Positions 36,101 through 43,749 of a DNA stretch of 64,000 bases are shown piece by piece. The stretch spans positions 620,001-684,000 of the forward strand of contig NZ_JAKZKV010000001.1 in the NCBI RefSeq assembly GCF_022808675.1. The letters are read 5' to 3'. The DNA is from Parabacteroides sp. FAFU027 (GTDB lineage: Bacteria > Bacteroidota > Bacteroidia > Bacteroidales > UBA7332). Within the stretch, counting starts at the first letter, position 1. Each line of letters opens with the position of its first letter. Position numbers and translations under genes: made by a program. The notes beneath the pieces were generated by a model, which did no database searches, was not told the DNA's origin, and saw only the letters and a program-made list of their open reading frames with translations.

Positions 36101-36743
36101 TACATACATAATTACGACAAATGCAATTGCGCTATTGAATGTAGGTACACCTACCGCAACTGGTACGTTCAGTGCTAAAGCTAATTTGGTAGAACAGCTT
36201 TCAGATTTGTCTACAGTAGCTATTGAAGGTGGAGCAACATTCCAAATGGTAGCATTCCAGAATGCTTGTGACCAAGAAATAGCAATAACACTTTATCGTA
36301 AAGCTGGAGGTGTTTGGTTCTCTAGTAACTGGGATAAAGCAAGCTCAACAACAAAACTTCAAGCTGTAAATACAGGTAGTAATGTGTATGTTGCAGGAGG
36401 AGGAAAATGTACGACCATCTCTAAATCCGCCACTACCGACATGCAACAAGACCTGACTTCCGAGTCAGCCCCTGAAAACATGTTTAAGGCATATCCAAAT
36501 CCATTCAAAGACCGACTCTACTTCGATCTGCAATGGACGAAAGATACACGGGCAAGGATCGAGCTATTTGATGCAAGTGGTCTGAAAGTAGCTACTATCT
36601 ACGATGCACAGATCAAAGCCAACGAGCTGTACAAGATAGAATATGTACCTGCTGCGAATATTATCCCGGGCAGCATACTCTTCTACCGACTGACACTCGA
36701 TGACAATGTGATTAACGGAAAAGTAATTTACACACCCAGATAA
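33129..36743 (+). CDS. Large secreted YDG/Ig-repeat surface protein with T9SS sorting domain
   Basis: 1204 residues. A signal peptide (to about 35) is followed by an N-terminal domain typical of Bacteroidetes adhesins (TDLPDYAPGSTAHIDGEYWTPG), an Ig-like domain near 240-335 (ITYGDASTFTVSASGTG to SLTVN), then a row of YDG domains from about 336 to 695 with the repeated DDKTYDGN motif, another Ig-like domain (LLSTSAERVRYMDYLTL) and further beta domains. The end, FKAYPNPFKDRLYFDL to GKVIYTP, is a T9SS sorting domain. Two 87-residue YDG units are identical at DNA level. The architecture suggests a cell-surface or secreted structural or adhesive protein without enzymatic motifs. Confidence 0.82.
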   Translation: MKNSIHWKTKGTCGSLLLHMLLLVVVTTWSGNVYGQDSIAVAHNDSEAYVQTDLPDYAPGSTAHIDGEYWTPGEKVYLVVTHLSPLPVPDATGVSPNPYEVWTVIADEKGEIHTTWYVNQFEAGAQLSLEAYTETGYHYTVFFTDATNDLISYASDCNTSKTSFCSGETVCVKATFTSGNNHIEWYNPSNGLVNRTPATGDQNGDISSSYAPSGAGTWTIKLVKSNGSIPKTITININSSTAISSSPSSKSITYGDASTFTVSASGTGTLIYQWKENTGSGFTKITDGGVYSGATTATLTLTKPPVAMSAYQYQCVVTSDCGSATSNAASLTVNKKDITGSFTASNKTYDGGIAATVISRSLTGVISPDVVSLTGGTAAFSDKNVATSKTVTLTGATLTGTDASNYSLTSVNTTTADINKLGLVGSFLADDKTYDGNNSATVTTGSYSVATKIGTEDVNITGGTATFADKNWGVDKVVTLTGATLTGTDASNYSLTSVNTTTADINKLGLVGSFLADDKTYDGNNSATVTTGSYSVATKIGTEDVNITGGTATFADKNWGVDKVVTLTGATLTGTDASNYSLTSVNTTTANITQRDLTVSATADDKTYDGNTTVVVHLTTDKVSGDNVEASYTSASFDDPDGVGPLDGSEVGTNKAVTVYGISISGAIATNYKLLNTTATATAKITQATTTTLLSTSAERVRYMDYLTLTAQIKPLNTGSPLTGEVKFMIGDKEYGSASVVPIPGVTDGSVQAMMIVQVKNLPATYDVKCNFISSNPNYSGSEVGSPKLTVDPRTATPYNATGFYTGDGFAWTTGTNTSTATLTMTAVIQDTCSLKGKGDVRGAKVSFYIVNGTTYTAIPSAQNLPVGLIDVTDGSVGAASAIVQLNIGSANAASFQIAIKVTGAYTNNPGDALSQSIVTVSKPVTGGYITGGSSMLNSNSSGYISGAKGLNTDYEFDIQYTKSGTNPKGKVTILVRSYYTKDGILDSKMHTYIITTNAIALLNVGTPTATGTFSAKANLVEQLSDLSTVAIEGGATFQMVAFQNACDQEIAITLYRKAGGVWFSSNWDKASSTTKLQAVNTGSNVYVAGGGKCTTISKSATTDMQQDLTSESAPENMFKAYPNPFKDRLYFDLQWTKDTRARIELFDASGLKVATIYDAQIKANELYKIEYVPAANIIPGSILFYRLTLDDNVINGKVIYTPR
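34311..34898 (+). repeat. Exact 261-bp tandem duplication inside the YDG-repeat gene
   Basis: Starts of GGTGCAACCCTGACCGG at 34311, 34572 and 34833 are 261 bases apart. The first two units appear identical by eye, followed by a partial third of about 66 bases. 261 equals 87 codons, so the frame is kept. The identity indicates a recent duplication or ongoing gene conversion. Confidence 0.88.
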
Positions 36744-36764
36744 TTAATCTGGTAAATTAAAACT

Positions 36765-36798
36765 AAACCTGACAGGTCTTTGAGACCTGTCAGGTTTT
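36765..36798. repeat. REP-like palindrome, probably also the terminator of the YDG gene
   Basis: AAACCTGACAGGTCT and AGACCTGTCAGGTTTTT around TTG, 22 bases after the stop codon and ending in T. Confidence 0.8.
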
Positions 36799-36965
36799 TC
36801 CACATTACTACCGGCGCGATAAACCTGCTATATAAAGAAGGGTTTTATAGAAAAGGGTTTTTGCAGGAGCTGCGCCGGTAGTTTCTGTATCTGCTACAAA
36901 GCTAATAAGCTTTCGGTCTATCTGTTTTTTGCTTCACCCCCATCCTACCTTAAACAATCATTCAA

Positions 36966-37529
36966 ATGAAGACAATCATTGTAACTACACTATTCCTTCT
37001 CGCGATTATATCACCTTCCTTTAGCCAAAATGAGCTAAAGAATTATCTGGTTATAAAGAGTAAAACCAGCAAAGCCTGGACTGTAATCCCCGAAGGAAAG
37101 AAAATTAAAGTCGTAATGGCCGACATGGAATCACACAAGGGGAGATTTCACCTTGACCTGAATCAGGAAACCGGGGAGTTAGCCGGTATAATCATTAAGG
37201 GAGACACACTCCTTACAAGTGAAATAACATACATCAGTTATAATTCACGTCAGGATGCAAGTATTACCCTAATAGCTCTAGGAGCTATTTATTCTTCGAT
37301 AGGATTGTTAGGGTTGTTATCTTCAAATAAATCAGATTCGCATTTGGAAATTATCCCAGCAGACGCCATAGCTTATTCCACGCTGGGTGTGGGAATAGTT
37401 CCATTAGCAATTGGTGGTTTAATTTCCAGACCAAAGAAATACCCACAGAACAACTGGGAGTACTCATGTTTACAAACAGCATTGAAAAAGAACAGTAAGG
37501 AATTTTCAAAGAAAATAGATTCAAAGTAA
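36966..37529 (+). CDS. Exported 187-residue protein of unknown function (paralogue 1)
   Basis: A signal peptide (MKTIIVTTLFLLAIISPSFSQ) is followed by NYLVIKSKTSKAW, VIPEGKKIKVVM and IIIKGDTL, then two hydrophobic segments around residues 100-118 and 135-150 (LGVGIVPLAIGGLI). The product of 46345-46908 has the same length and pattern. The two hydrophobic stretches suggest membrane anchoring after a short extracytoplasmic domain. I do not recognise the family. A MITE-like element begins 17 bases after the stop. Confidence 0.72.
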   Translation: MKTIIVTTLFLLAIISPSFSQNELKNYLVIKSKTSKAWTVIPEGKKIKVVMADMESHKGRFHLDLNQETGELAGIIIKGDTLLTSEITYISYNSRQDASITLIALGAIYSSIGLLGLLSSNKSDSHLEIIPADAIAYSTLGVGIVPLAIGGLISRPKKYPQNNWEYSCLQTALKKNSKEFSKKIDSK

Positions 37530-37545
37530 CTGAATTGATGATAAC

Positions 37546-37777
37546 AAAGAGGGTGTCCCAAAAGAGAAATAGGCTATTTAAAAAGTTACAAATTGTAAGT
37601 ATGAATTGCCCCAAGCCCTAAAGTTCTGAAGTGCAAATTAGCTCCGAAATACCACTCTTCAAAGTCCCCTTTAGGGGAATCGTAGATCGGCGGAGCCAAT
37701 TAGGGGCGGCAAGAACGATTCAACTATCATTTTGTAAGTTCAATTTTGTCAGAATTGACTTTTGGGACACCCTCTTT
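37546..37777. mobile_element. MITE-like element with 19-bp perfect inverted ends
   Basis: AAAGAGGGTGTCCCAAAAG at 37546-37564 and its exact complement at 37759-37777 bound a 232-bp sequence with no ORF of its own. GGGTGTCCCAAAA ends resemble those of IS1182-type elements, which is a weak inference. No clear target duplication is visible. Confidence 0.65.
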
Positions 37778-38009
37778 AAGACGCTCCCCTCCCTTTCGCT
37801 CATCGGAAAAGGGAGGGGAATCAAACGATCTTATTATTCGGGGTGCGATATTAAATCGCACTCCGATTCGTTTCCCACAACCTGACAGCGTCGATAGACC
37901 TGTCAGCGTTTAATTTTTTTCTAACGCTGTCAGGTGCAAGCACGCTGACAGGTTTGCGGGTTGCGGTGGTAAGTCTATTTAATCAATCGTACTTCGATGA
38001 TGTAGCTGG
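37778..38009. other. Cluster of intergenic palindromes
   Basis: It contains CCCCTCCCTTT/AAAGGGAGGGG near 37787-37819 and degenerate copies of the ACCTGACAG/CTGTCAGGT family between about 37880 and 37960. No gene is seen. Confidence 0.5.
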
Positions 38010-38044
38010 AAAACCTGACAGGTCTTTGAGACCTGTCAGGTTTT
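38010..38044. repeat. REP-like palindrome
   Basis: AAAACCTGACAGGTCT, loop TTG, AGACCTGTCAGGTTTT, the same sequence as at 36765. From here to 38480 the sequence is A/T-rich with nothing recognisable. Confidence 0.85.
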
Positions 38045-38483
38045 GAATAACAGACCTTCAGCATCGTATCGAACGGGTCTCTATGAGCGACCCGTTCGAA
38101 AAAAGCCACCCTCAATATTTATACAGCCACACCTCACCCACCACTTAATATTCTTACATTTTTACACTTTGCCTCCACTATTCTCTATTAATTCATTATT
38201 ATTCCTCTTTTAAATCTTTCAATCTCTCACATTTTGCTTTATACCAAAACCCGCATTATTTAGACTCAATATCAAATACCGCCACATTTATCAGCTCGTC
38301 CCTAAAGGTATAATTCTCAACAAAAAACTCATCATCATCTTACTATTCTCATTGCCCCCATCAATACCCGAGATACTACGCCACAACAACGAACACCTTA
38401 TTACACTGTTTTTCAACCTATTAAATACACATACACGATAAAAAGCAGAAATGTAAAATTTTAGTTGTTAATTTCACATTCAA

Positions 38484-38517
38484 TTGTTTTCTAAATAAAA
38501 TAATCTGCTTACCTTTG
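38484..38517 (+). promoter_or_regulatory. Promoter of the long leader before the 253-residue gene
   Basis: TACCTTTG at 38510-38517 matches the -7 consensus; TTG at 38484-38486 is a plausible -33. The resulting 5' leader to 39208 would be about 690 bases and contain a 33-codon ORF and a hairpin array. Confidence 0.55.
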
Positions 38518-38647
38518 CAATATAGTCTTCAACACTGTTTACAGAATGAGGGCTAAGGGTTGAATTGACACGGTTAATCAATCAACATTAATTATCAAAT
38601 TGCAAAAGCTGCTGAATCATTTATTAAGTCGTATATGCAATGAGATA

Positions 38648-38749
38648 ATGGCGTTCTTTGAAATTTTTTTGCGGGAAGATGTAAAGCTATTGCATGCCCG
38701 GCCTGATGCAAGTGCTTTACAAAGACAACTGATAAGCAACAGTTTGTAA
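38648..38749 (+). CDS. Possible small protein of 33 residues in the leader
   Basis: An ATG frame encoding MAFFEIFLREDVKLLHARPD and 13 more residues, with a coding-like composition. It may be a real small protein, a leader peptide or a gene remnant; no family is recognised. Confidence 0.3.
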   Translation: MAFFEIFLREDVKLLHARPDASALQRQLISNSL

Positions 38750-38849
38750 TTCAATGGCGGTTTGGGCTATTCGATATTTATATACGGGTGTTTTATACTG
38801 CTACCTGACACAAACATTCTTTCGGTTGGATTAAAAAACAGTGCATTTA

Positions 38850-39120
38850 ATAAAACCTACCCGTTGGTCGGAACAATTCACGATGGAATTTGCAAAACCA
38901 ATCTGTTGGTCGATCATTTTCCGGTGGAATTAGCCAAACCGACCCATTGGTCGGAGCAATTTACGCTGGAATTTGTCAAACCAATCCGTTGGTCAATCAA
39001 TTTCCGGTGAAATTAGCGAAACCGACCCGTTAGTCAGAGCATTTTACGTTGGGTTTTGTCAAACCAATCCGTTGGTCGATCAATTTCCGGTGGAATTTAT
39101 TAAACCTATCTGTTGGCCGA
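38850..39120. repeat. Tandem array with 41/42-bp alternating units (83-bp superunit)
   Basis: Six to seven units with the pattern AAACCAATCCGTTGGTCGAT then CAATTTCCGGTGGAATT, alternating with a second type (AAACCGACCC, TTGGTCGGAGCAATTTACG). Each unit consists of two parts of 20-22 bases and can fold locally (CCAATCCGTTGG, CCGACCCATTGGTCGG). It ends about 90 bases before the gene at 39208. Confidence 0.82.
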
Positions 39121-39207
39121 ATGATTATCTGTTCCTCCTGTAGAATACGTCGTCAACTCAATTTTTTCCGTGAGTTATATCTCAAGTATTAATTAAACTA
39201 TTTTTGT

Positions 39208-39969
39208 ATGAGAAATTTTTCTACTTCAAAACTGACAATTCGTAAATTGTCAACGTTATCCATCAATCTGATTGGCGCAGTGCGCAAGTCAGGAATCCCC
39301 GAGGCACAGCAAGGTGCTGTATTTGAGGAGTTAGTGAATCAGGATGCCTTATTCACACTTGCCATCGCCAGGAGCCGTTACAGCTCGCAGAACCAATCGC
39401 TTACAGCGATTTCAGCAGAGCGTAGCCGAATTATTTCAGGCTTCAAGGGCATAGTCTATAACCTGACTAAATCACCGATTCAGGCTGAACGGGATGCAGC
39501 AAACCTGCTCTATCCGGTATTCACCAGTTTCGGTAGAAGTCTGACTAAAACCATTATCAGCGAACAGACTGGTGTGATCAACACTTTTTTGGCAAAGCTT
39601 AGAGAGCAAAAGTACACTGATGCTCTCAATGCCATTAATCTATCCAGTTGGAAATCAAAAGTGGAGGAGCTGCAACAATCATTTGTAGACCAATACGTTG
39701 ACCGTGACTCCGACCAGAAAGACATCAATGTTACCAAGTCGGCTACGGGTATGCGTGAAGATCTGACGGATGCCATCAATAACTATTACGAATGGATCCA
39801 TGCTACTTCGATTGTAAACAAGCAGGAGATTTGGAAAAATCTGGCAGAAACGCTGATGCAGAACTACAACAACGCTGTTTCGAGCATTTCCACAAGCTCT
39901 GACAATACGAGCTCTACTGACAGCAGTTCATCTGCAACAAAGAGTGAAACTGATAGTACGGCAAAGTAA
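39208..39969 (+). CDS. 253-residue helical protein, DUF6261-like
   Basis: The protein has no signal peptide and is mostly helical: LSTLSINLIGAVRKSGIP, then RSRYSSQNQSLTAISAERSR, then SIVNKQEIWKNLAETLMQNY, and a Ser/Thr-rich tail from about residue 225. This resembles the Bacteroidetes DUF6261 group, identified from memory of its general look and therefore weak. The long repeat-containing leader is the most distinctive feature. Confidence 0.62.
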   Translation: MRNFSTSKLTIRKLSTLSINLIGAVRKSGIPEAQQGAVFEELVNQDALFTLAIARSRYSSQNQSLTAISAERSRIISGFKGIVYNLTKSPIQAERDAANLLYPVFTSFGRSLTKTIISEQTGVINTFLAKLREQKYTDALNAINLSSWKSKVEELQQSFVDQYVDRDSDQKDINVTKSATGMREDLTDAINNYYEWIHATSIVNKQEIWKNLAETLMQNYNNAVSSISTSSDNTSSTDSSSSATKSETDSTAK

Positions 39970-39971
39970 TG

Positions 39972-40002
39972 AAACCTAACAGGTTTTGAAAACCTGTCAG
40001 GT
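39972..40002. repeat. REP-like palindrome
   Basis: AACCTAACAGGTTTT and AAAACCTGTCAGGTT around a single G, two bases after the preceding stop; one base pair is a mismatch. Confidence 0.8.
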
Positions 40003-40077
40003 TACACCGTATGCAATGCCTTTTTTGCCGGGAAAGAGTTTGCATGAGGCGATGCTATTGTAAAAAGAGTAATGATC

Positions 40078-40116
40078 AAACGCCCCGCAGCTGTAATGGC
40101 TGTGGGGCGTTTTTAT
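40078..40116. terminator. Bidirectional terminator between convergent genes
   Basis: CGCCCCGCAGC and GCTGTGGGGCG flank a short loop, with AAA on the left and TTTTTATTT on the right. It separates the plus-strand gene ending at 39969 from the minus-strand lyase ending at 40129. Confidence 0.85.
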
Positions 40117-40128
40117 TTACAAATTCAA

Positions 40129-41820
40129 CTACTCTTTGATTACCATTTTCTGAATAATAAATCCGTTTTGCAAAGTGACTAATATAACATAAACTCCGGC
40201 ATTGAATCCCCGGGCTGGAATTGAAGATACATTTTCCGGGATATTAACTTCTATAACTTTAAGACCTTCAATTGAGAAAATCTGCACCCGTTGTATTGGC
40301 GCGTCCGATGCGATACAGATAATATCCCCATCTGTTACCGGATTGGGATAAATCCTCAATGAATTTACAGTTGAATTTACAATTCCAGAAGAATTTGCCA
40401 TTTGAGAATCAGTAATCTGTTTTACCAGTTCATTAAGATATACCTCAACGTTAGTGTAGCTTTCACCGGAGGAGATTAACGGCCCATCTGCCGGATTATT
40501 CGGATCAAGACCATGTGCAGTTTCCCAACTATCGGGCATACCGTCTTTATCCGTATCAGTAGGTACATCTTCAGGGTTAAAGTTATAGGCAGGCCATCCG
40601 CCCACATCACTCTGAGAATCGATCAGGCCACCTGTACTCCCATTGCTTCCAGCACTACAGGAAATAGTTCCATTCAATACATTATTTATAATCCTGGAAT
40701 CGACCGCATCACGCTTCAGACTGGCTCCAGCATAAGATGTTACACGGAGATAGGCATCTTCCGCAGATTGAGTAGTTACATAAGCCATTGGAAACGGAGT
40801 AAATAACTGAAGGTCAGACAGAGGTTTTGTACCAAGATAATACGGCTGAAATCCCAACCAGTTATCAGCAGTAACAAACGGACTATTCTTCATCACATTT
40901 CCACTCAGATGAAAAACGCCCCACACCCCTGCCGGTTGGCTACTGGATCCATCGTCAGGCCAGGGGCTAAAAATCCGGTAGTTGACCTCTCCTACCCTTG
41001 TTGCCGGACCTGAACGGTAATAATTGTTGATGATATTATGAGATCCTCCTTCCCCACCATAACCGGAATTATTACCCCAATTGTAGATGACATTGTTTCG
41101 GAAATCGACCTTTTCAATTGACGGATTATTGGTATTCTGGCTTCCACAAAAACGGGGATTACGACTATCGTGGCAAGCCAGGAGATTGTGGTGAAAGCTG
41201 GCAGGTGCACCTCCCCATATACCACCATAGCCGTGTGAAACTTTTGTATGAAACGAATAACGCAAGCTCTCAGACAGTATGCACCACTGCATAGTAAAAT
41301 TCTTATTATCATAGAAGGAGGCACACTCATCTATGCTCCAACTCATGGAACAGTGATCAAGGATTACATTAGACAAATTACGCCCCCATATCGCATCAGC
41401 CCCATCCCAGCCAAAGGTAGGATTGACTGCCGCTGCTTCATCGCCCATCCTGAAACGCATAAAGCGGATAATAACATTATTGGCCGATACCAATACCGGA
41501 TAGTTTTTCAAACAAATGCCATCCCCCGGCGCACTTTGACCAGCAATGGTAAGATTGCCATTCGTGATTTGAATCTTGTTGGTCAAAGGAATTACTCCTG
41601 CCACTTTAAACATAATAATCCTGGGACCAGTCTGATTTAATGCCCAGCGTAATGTCCCTACCGAGCCATCATCTGCCAGGGAGGTAACATATAAGATTTT
41701 CCCTCCTCTTCCCCCGGATGTGTACATACCGCTGCCTTCTGCTCCCGGAAATGCGGGTATTTGAGCCTGCAAATATGCACACAAAAGGATGCTGCTAAAT
41801 AAAAGGAGTATTGATTTCAT
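40129..41820 (-). CDS. Secreted pectate lyase (PL1-like) with T9SS sorting domain
   Basis: 563 residues from ATG 41820; the TTG two codons earlier is rejected. A signal peptide (MKSILLLFSSILLCAYLQAQ) is followed at once by the catalytic beta-helix: IPAFPGAEGSGMYTSGGRGG, then LTIAGQSAPGDGICL, then VILDHCSMSWSIDE and FHHNLLACHDSRNPRF. A DTDKDGMPDSWETAHGLDPN calcium-type motif lies near 435. The C terminus (LRIYPNPVTDGDIICI to QKMVIKE) is a T9SS sorting domain. The gene starts 6 bases after the beta-helix gene upstream on the same strand, so the two form an operon acting on plant pectin outside the cell. Confidence 0.9.
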   Translation of the reverse strand: MKSILLLFSSILLCAYLQAQIPAFPGAEGSGMYTSGGRGGKILYVTSLADDGSVGTLRWALNQTGPRIIMFKVAGVIPLTNKIQITNGNLTIAGQSAPGDGICLKNYPVLVSANNVIIRFMRFRMGDEAAAVNPTFGWDGADAIWGRNLSNVILDHCSMSWSIDECASFYDNKNFTMQWCILSESLRYSFHTKVSHGYGGIWGGAPASFHHNLLACHDSRNPRFCGSQNTNNPSIEKVDFRNNVIYNWGNNSGYGGEGGSHNIINNYYRSGPATRVGEVNYRIFSPWPDDGSSSQPAGVWGVFHLSGNVMKNSPFVTADNWLGFQPYYLGTKPLSDLQLFTPFPMAYVTTQSAEDAYLRVTSYAGASLKRDAVDSRIINNVLNGTISCSAGSNGSTGGLIDSQSDVGGWPAYNFNPEDVPTDTDKDGMPDSWETAHGLDPNNPADGPLISSGESYTNVEVYLNELVKQITDSQMANSSGIVNSTVNSLRIYPNPVTDGDIICIASDAPIQRVQIFSIEGLKVIEVNIPENVSSIPARGFNAGVYVILVTLQNGFIIQKMVIKE

Positions 41821-41826
41821 AAACAA

Positions 41827-43749
41827 CTACTTTTTCACCATGATTTTCCTGCAACAATACCCTTCATCAGTGGTAATCATTAGTAAATAAGCACCTGATG
41901 GAATATTGCTGATATCTACTTTCATTTGTTTTCTGCCTCCACTGTTGCCACAAAACACTTCTTTGACAAACTTGCCGGAGGTATCATACAATCTTATTGT
42001 ATAGTGTGCATCAGCCAATTGCATTTCAATGTACAATTCTGTGGTTGACGGATTTGGATAAACAGTAATCTCTTTCACCCTATCCCTGATGTTATTTACC
42101 TCAGTCGCCGGGAAACCATCAAATGATAAGTTATCGACATATAGTATTGAGTTACCCAAAGGTTCATAGTGATAACCAGTACTTATGTCATACATTTTAT
42201 AAGCAAATATCCCAATACATGCACTATCAGGAATCGAAGTATCATCAAAATAATCTAAATCAATAGAGAAAGGAGCCCAGGTTGAAACAGGTTCTTTGCA
42301 TTTAATAGCGTAACCCATTAAGGGATATTCAGGATCAGGTGATTCTAAAAATCCATGTTTATACATGAAGACAAAAAACTGGCAGGAATCACCTGTGATT
42401 GCAGGAATGAATTTATAATATCCATTCAATGAGGTATGCCTTTTACTCACTTCAAAAGCCGGACACATTGCACCCCAATCACCTCCCGCTGGCGGAGCAG
42501 TATTGGCTAAACCAGACCTGTCTGTGTAATATAAGCCGGAAATATTATTTTGAAGTCTTAAGGCATACCTTCCCGACTGTGTATCTGATGTTTGTACTGC
42601 CGTCCCAGCTACAAACCAACCTTTAGGCATTACAAATTTTCCGTAATCGGCATATACCAATTCCCAATTTTCAAAACCTGAATTGGGAATCGGATCTATG
42701 ACATTCATATACCACCGGGGATCACCAGCACTATTAGCTCCGGCAAAACTGTTATCTTTTATCCTGTAGTTAATACCATGATTTACAAATGTCGCTCCGG
42801 GTGTTGATGAAGACGGACTTGTGAAAATATCCGTTGATTCACCCGGATAAGTAGTAAAAGCCCCTGTTATATCAGAGATTTTCATAGAATCGGCAGCATA
42901 AAAGTCAGTTGTGATATATGAATTATCAATATTCAATGTTCCGGATGAACGAATACAAACCGAAGGATTCCCCGATTTACCGAAGATACAATTTGAAATG
43001 GTTACGGGAGTCTTCTGTGATGTACCTAAATCAATCAGGTATCTGATATTTGCTCCGGAAGATAATAACATTGTATTGTCAAATGTACAATCTGACAGCT
43101 CCAACTGTCCTGTATTCGTCTGTAAATAAAACACAGTTAATCCGAATCCATAAAACGTTGAGTTCTTCACTTTAATCCGATCCATATAACTACCCACTTT
43201 ATTATTATAAATGGCACCATAATCAGCGAAGTTGCTTATTTTACAATTGGTGATAAAAATATTTTTTACCCTCTGAGGTACCAACGTATCTGTACTTTGA
43301 AAACGGACCAATGAGCGAAATGTCGAGATATTACAATTAGAAAATGCAATAGTATCGATAAGTACAGTAGAACTGGCTACATTAATGATGTAATTTTGGG
43401 TAGGATCACTCATTGCCCCTGAAATTGTCAGGTCTTCAAATGTCAGTGCAGCCAGGTTAGGTGGAGGATTTAACCGTCTGAGTTTCAAGACAGGCATTGT
43501 ACCATCCCCTCTGAAGGTTATCCGGGTATTTTCGGCCAGTGTATTGATGCTTGTAAAATTGGTTGATAACGGATTAGTGTAACCTTGTGGAATAATTACT
43601 ACTACATCTTTTCCCAGATAGCTTGACTTATTTGCAATTACAGTTGTGATATCATCATATTTCCCCAGATATATCACATCAGCCGCTCTTAAGGATAAAC
43701 TTGTCAGATATATGACCACAATAACTATCTTTAAAATAGAAGTTTTCAT
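41827..43749 (-). CDS. Secreted beta-helix protein with carbohydrate-binding-like module and T9SS domain
   Basis: 640 residues with a signal peptide (1-23). Residues 25-340 form a right-handed beta-helix-like repeat region (LTFEDLTISGAMSD, IDTIAFSNCNIST, ISNCIFGKSGNPS), resembling DUF4957/DUF5123 proteins of glycan-degradation loci. About 355-550 is a jelly-roll-like module (IPNSGFENWELVYADYGKF, then SGRYALRLQNN). The end (ITVYPNPSTTELYIEMQL to CRKIMVKK) is a T9SS sorting domain. It is the promoter-proximal gene of a two-gene pectin operon. An enzymatic role cannot be shown; binding or lyase activity are both possible. Confidence 0.82.
   Translation of the reverse strand: MKTSILKIVIVVIYLTSLSLRAADVIYLGKYDDITTVIANKSSYLGKDVVVIIPQGYTNPLSTNFTSINTLAENTRITFRGDGTMPVLKLRRLNPPPNLAALTFEDLTISGAMSDPTQNYIINVASSTVLIDTIAFSNCNISTFRSLVRFQSTDTLVPQRVKNIFITNCKISNFADYGAIYNNKVGSYMDRIKVKNSTFYGFGLTVFYLQTNTGQLELSDCTFDNTMLLSSGANIRYLIDLGTSQKTPVTISNCIFGKSGNPSVCIRSSGTLNIDNSYITTDFYAADSMKISDITGAFTTYPGESTDIFTSPSSSTPGATFVNHGINYRIKDNSFAGANSAGDPRWYMNVIDPIPNSGFENWELVYADYGKFVMPKGWFVAGTAVQTSDTQSGRYALRLQNNISGLYYTDRSGLANTAPPAGGDWGAMCPAFEVSKRHTSLNGYYKFIPAITGDSCQFFVFMYKHGFLESPDPEYPLMGYAIKCKEPVSTWAPFSIDLDYFDDTSIPDSACIGIFAYKMYDISTGYHYEPLGNSILYVDNLSFDGFPATEVNNIRDRVKEITVYPNPSTTELYIEMQLADAHYTIRLYDTSGKFVKEVFCGNSGGRKQMKVDISNIPSGAYLLMITTDEGYCCRKIMVKK

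Noticed and set aside
38762-39010. 82-residue ORF entering the third array
   Set aside because: It runs through the 41/42-bp repeats by chance; the alternating unit lengths break any consistent repeat at protein level.
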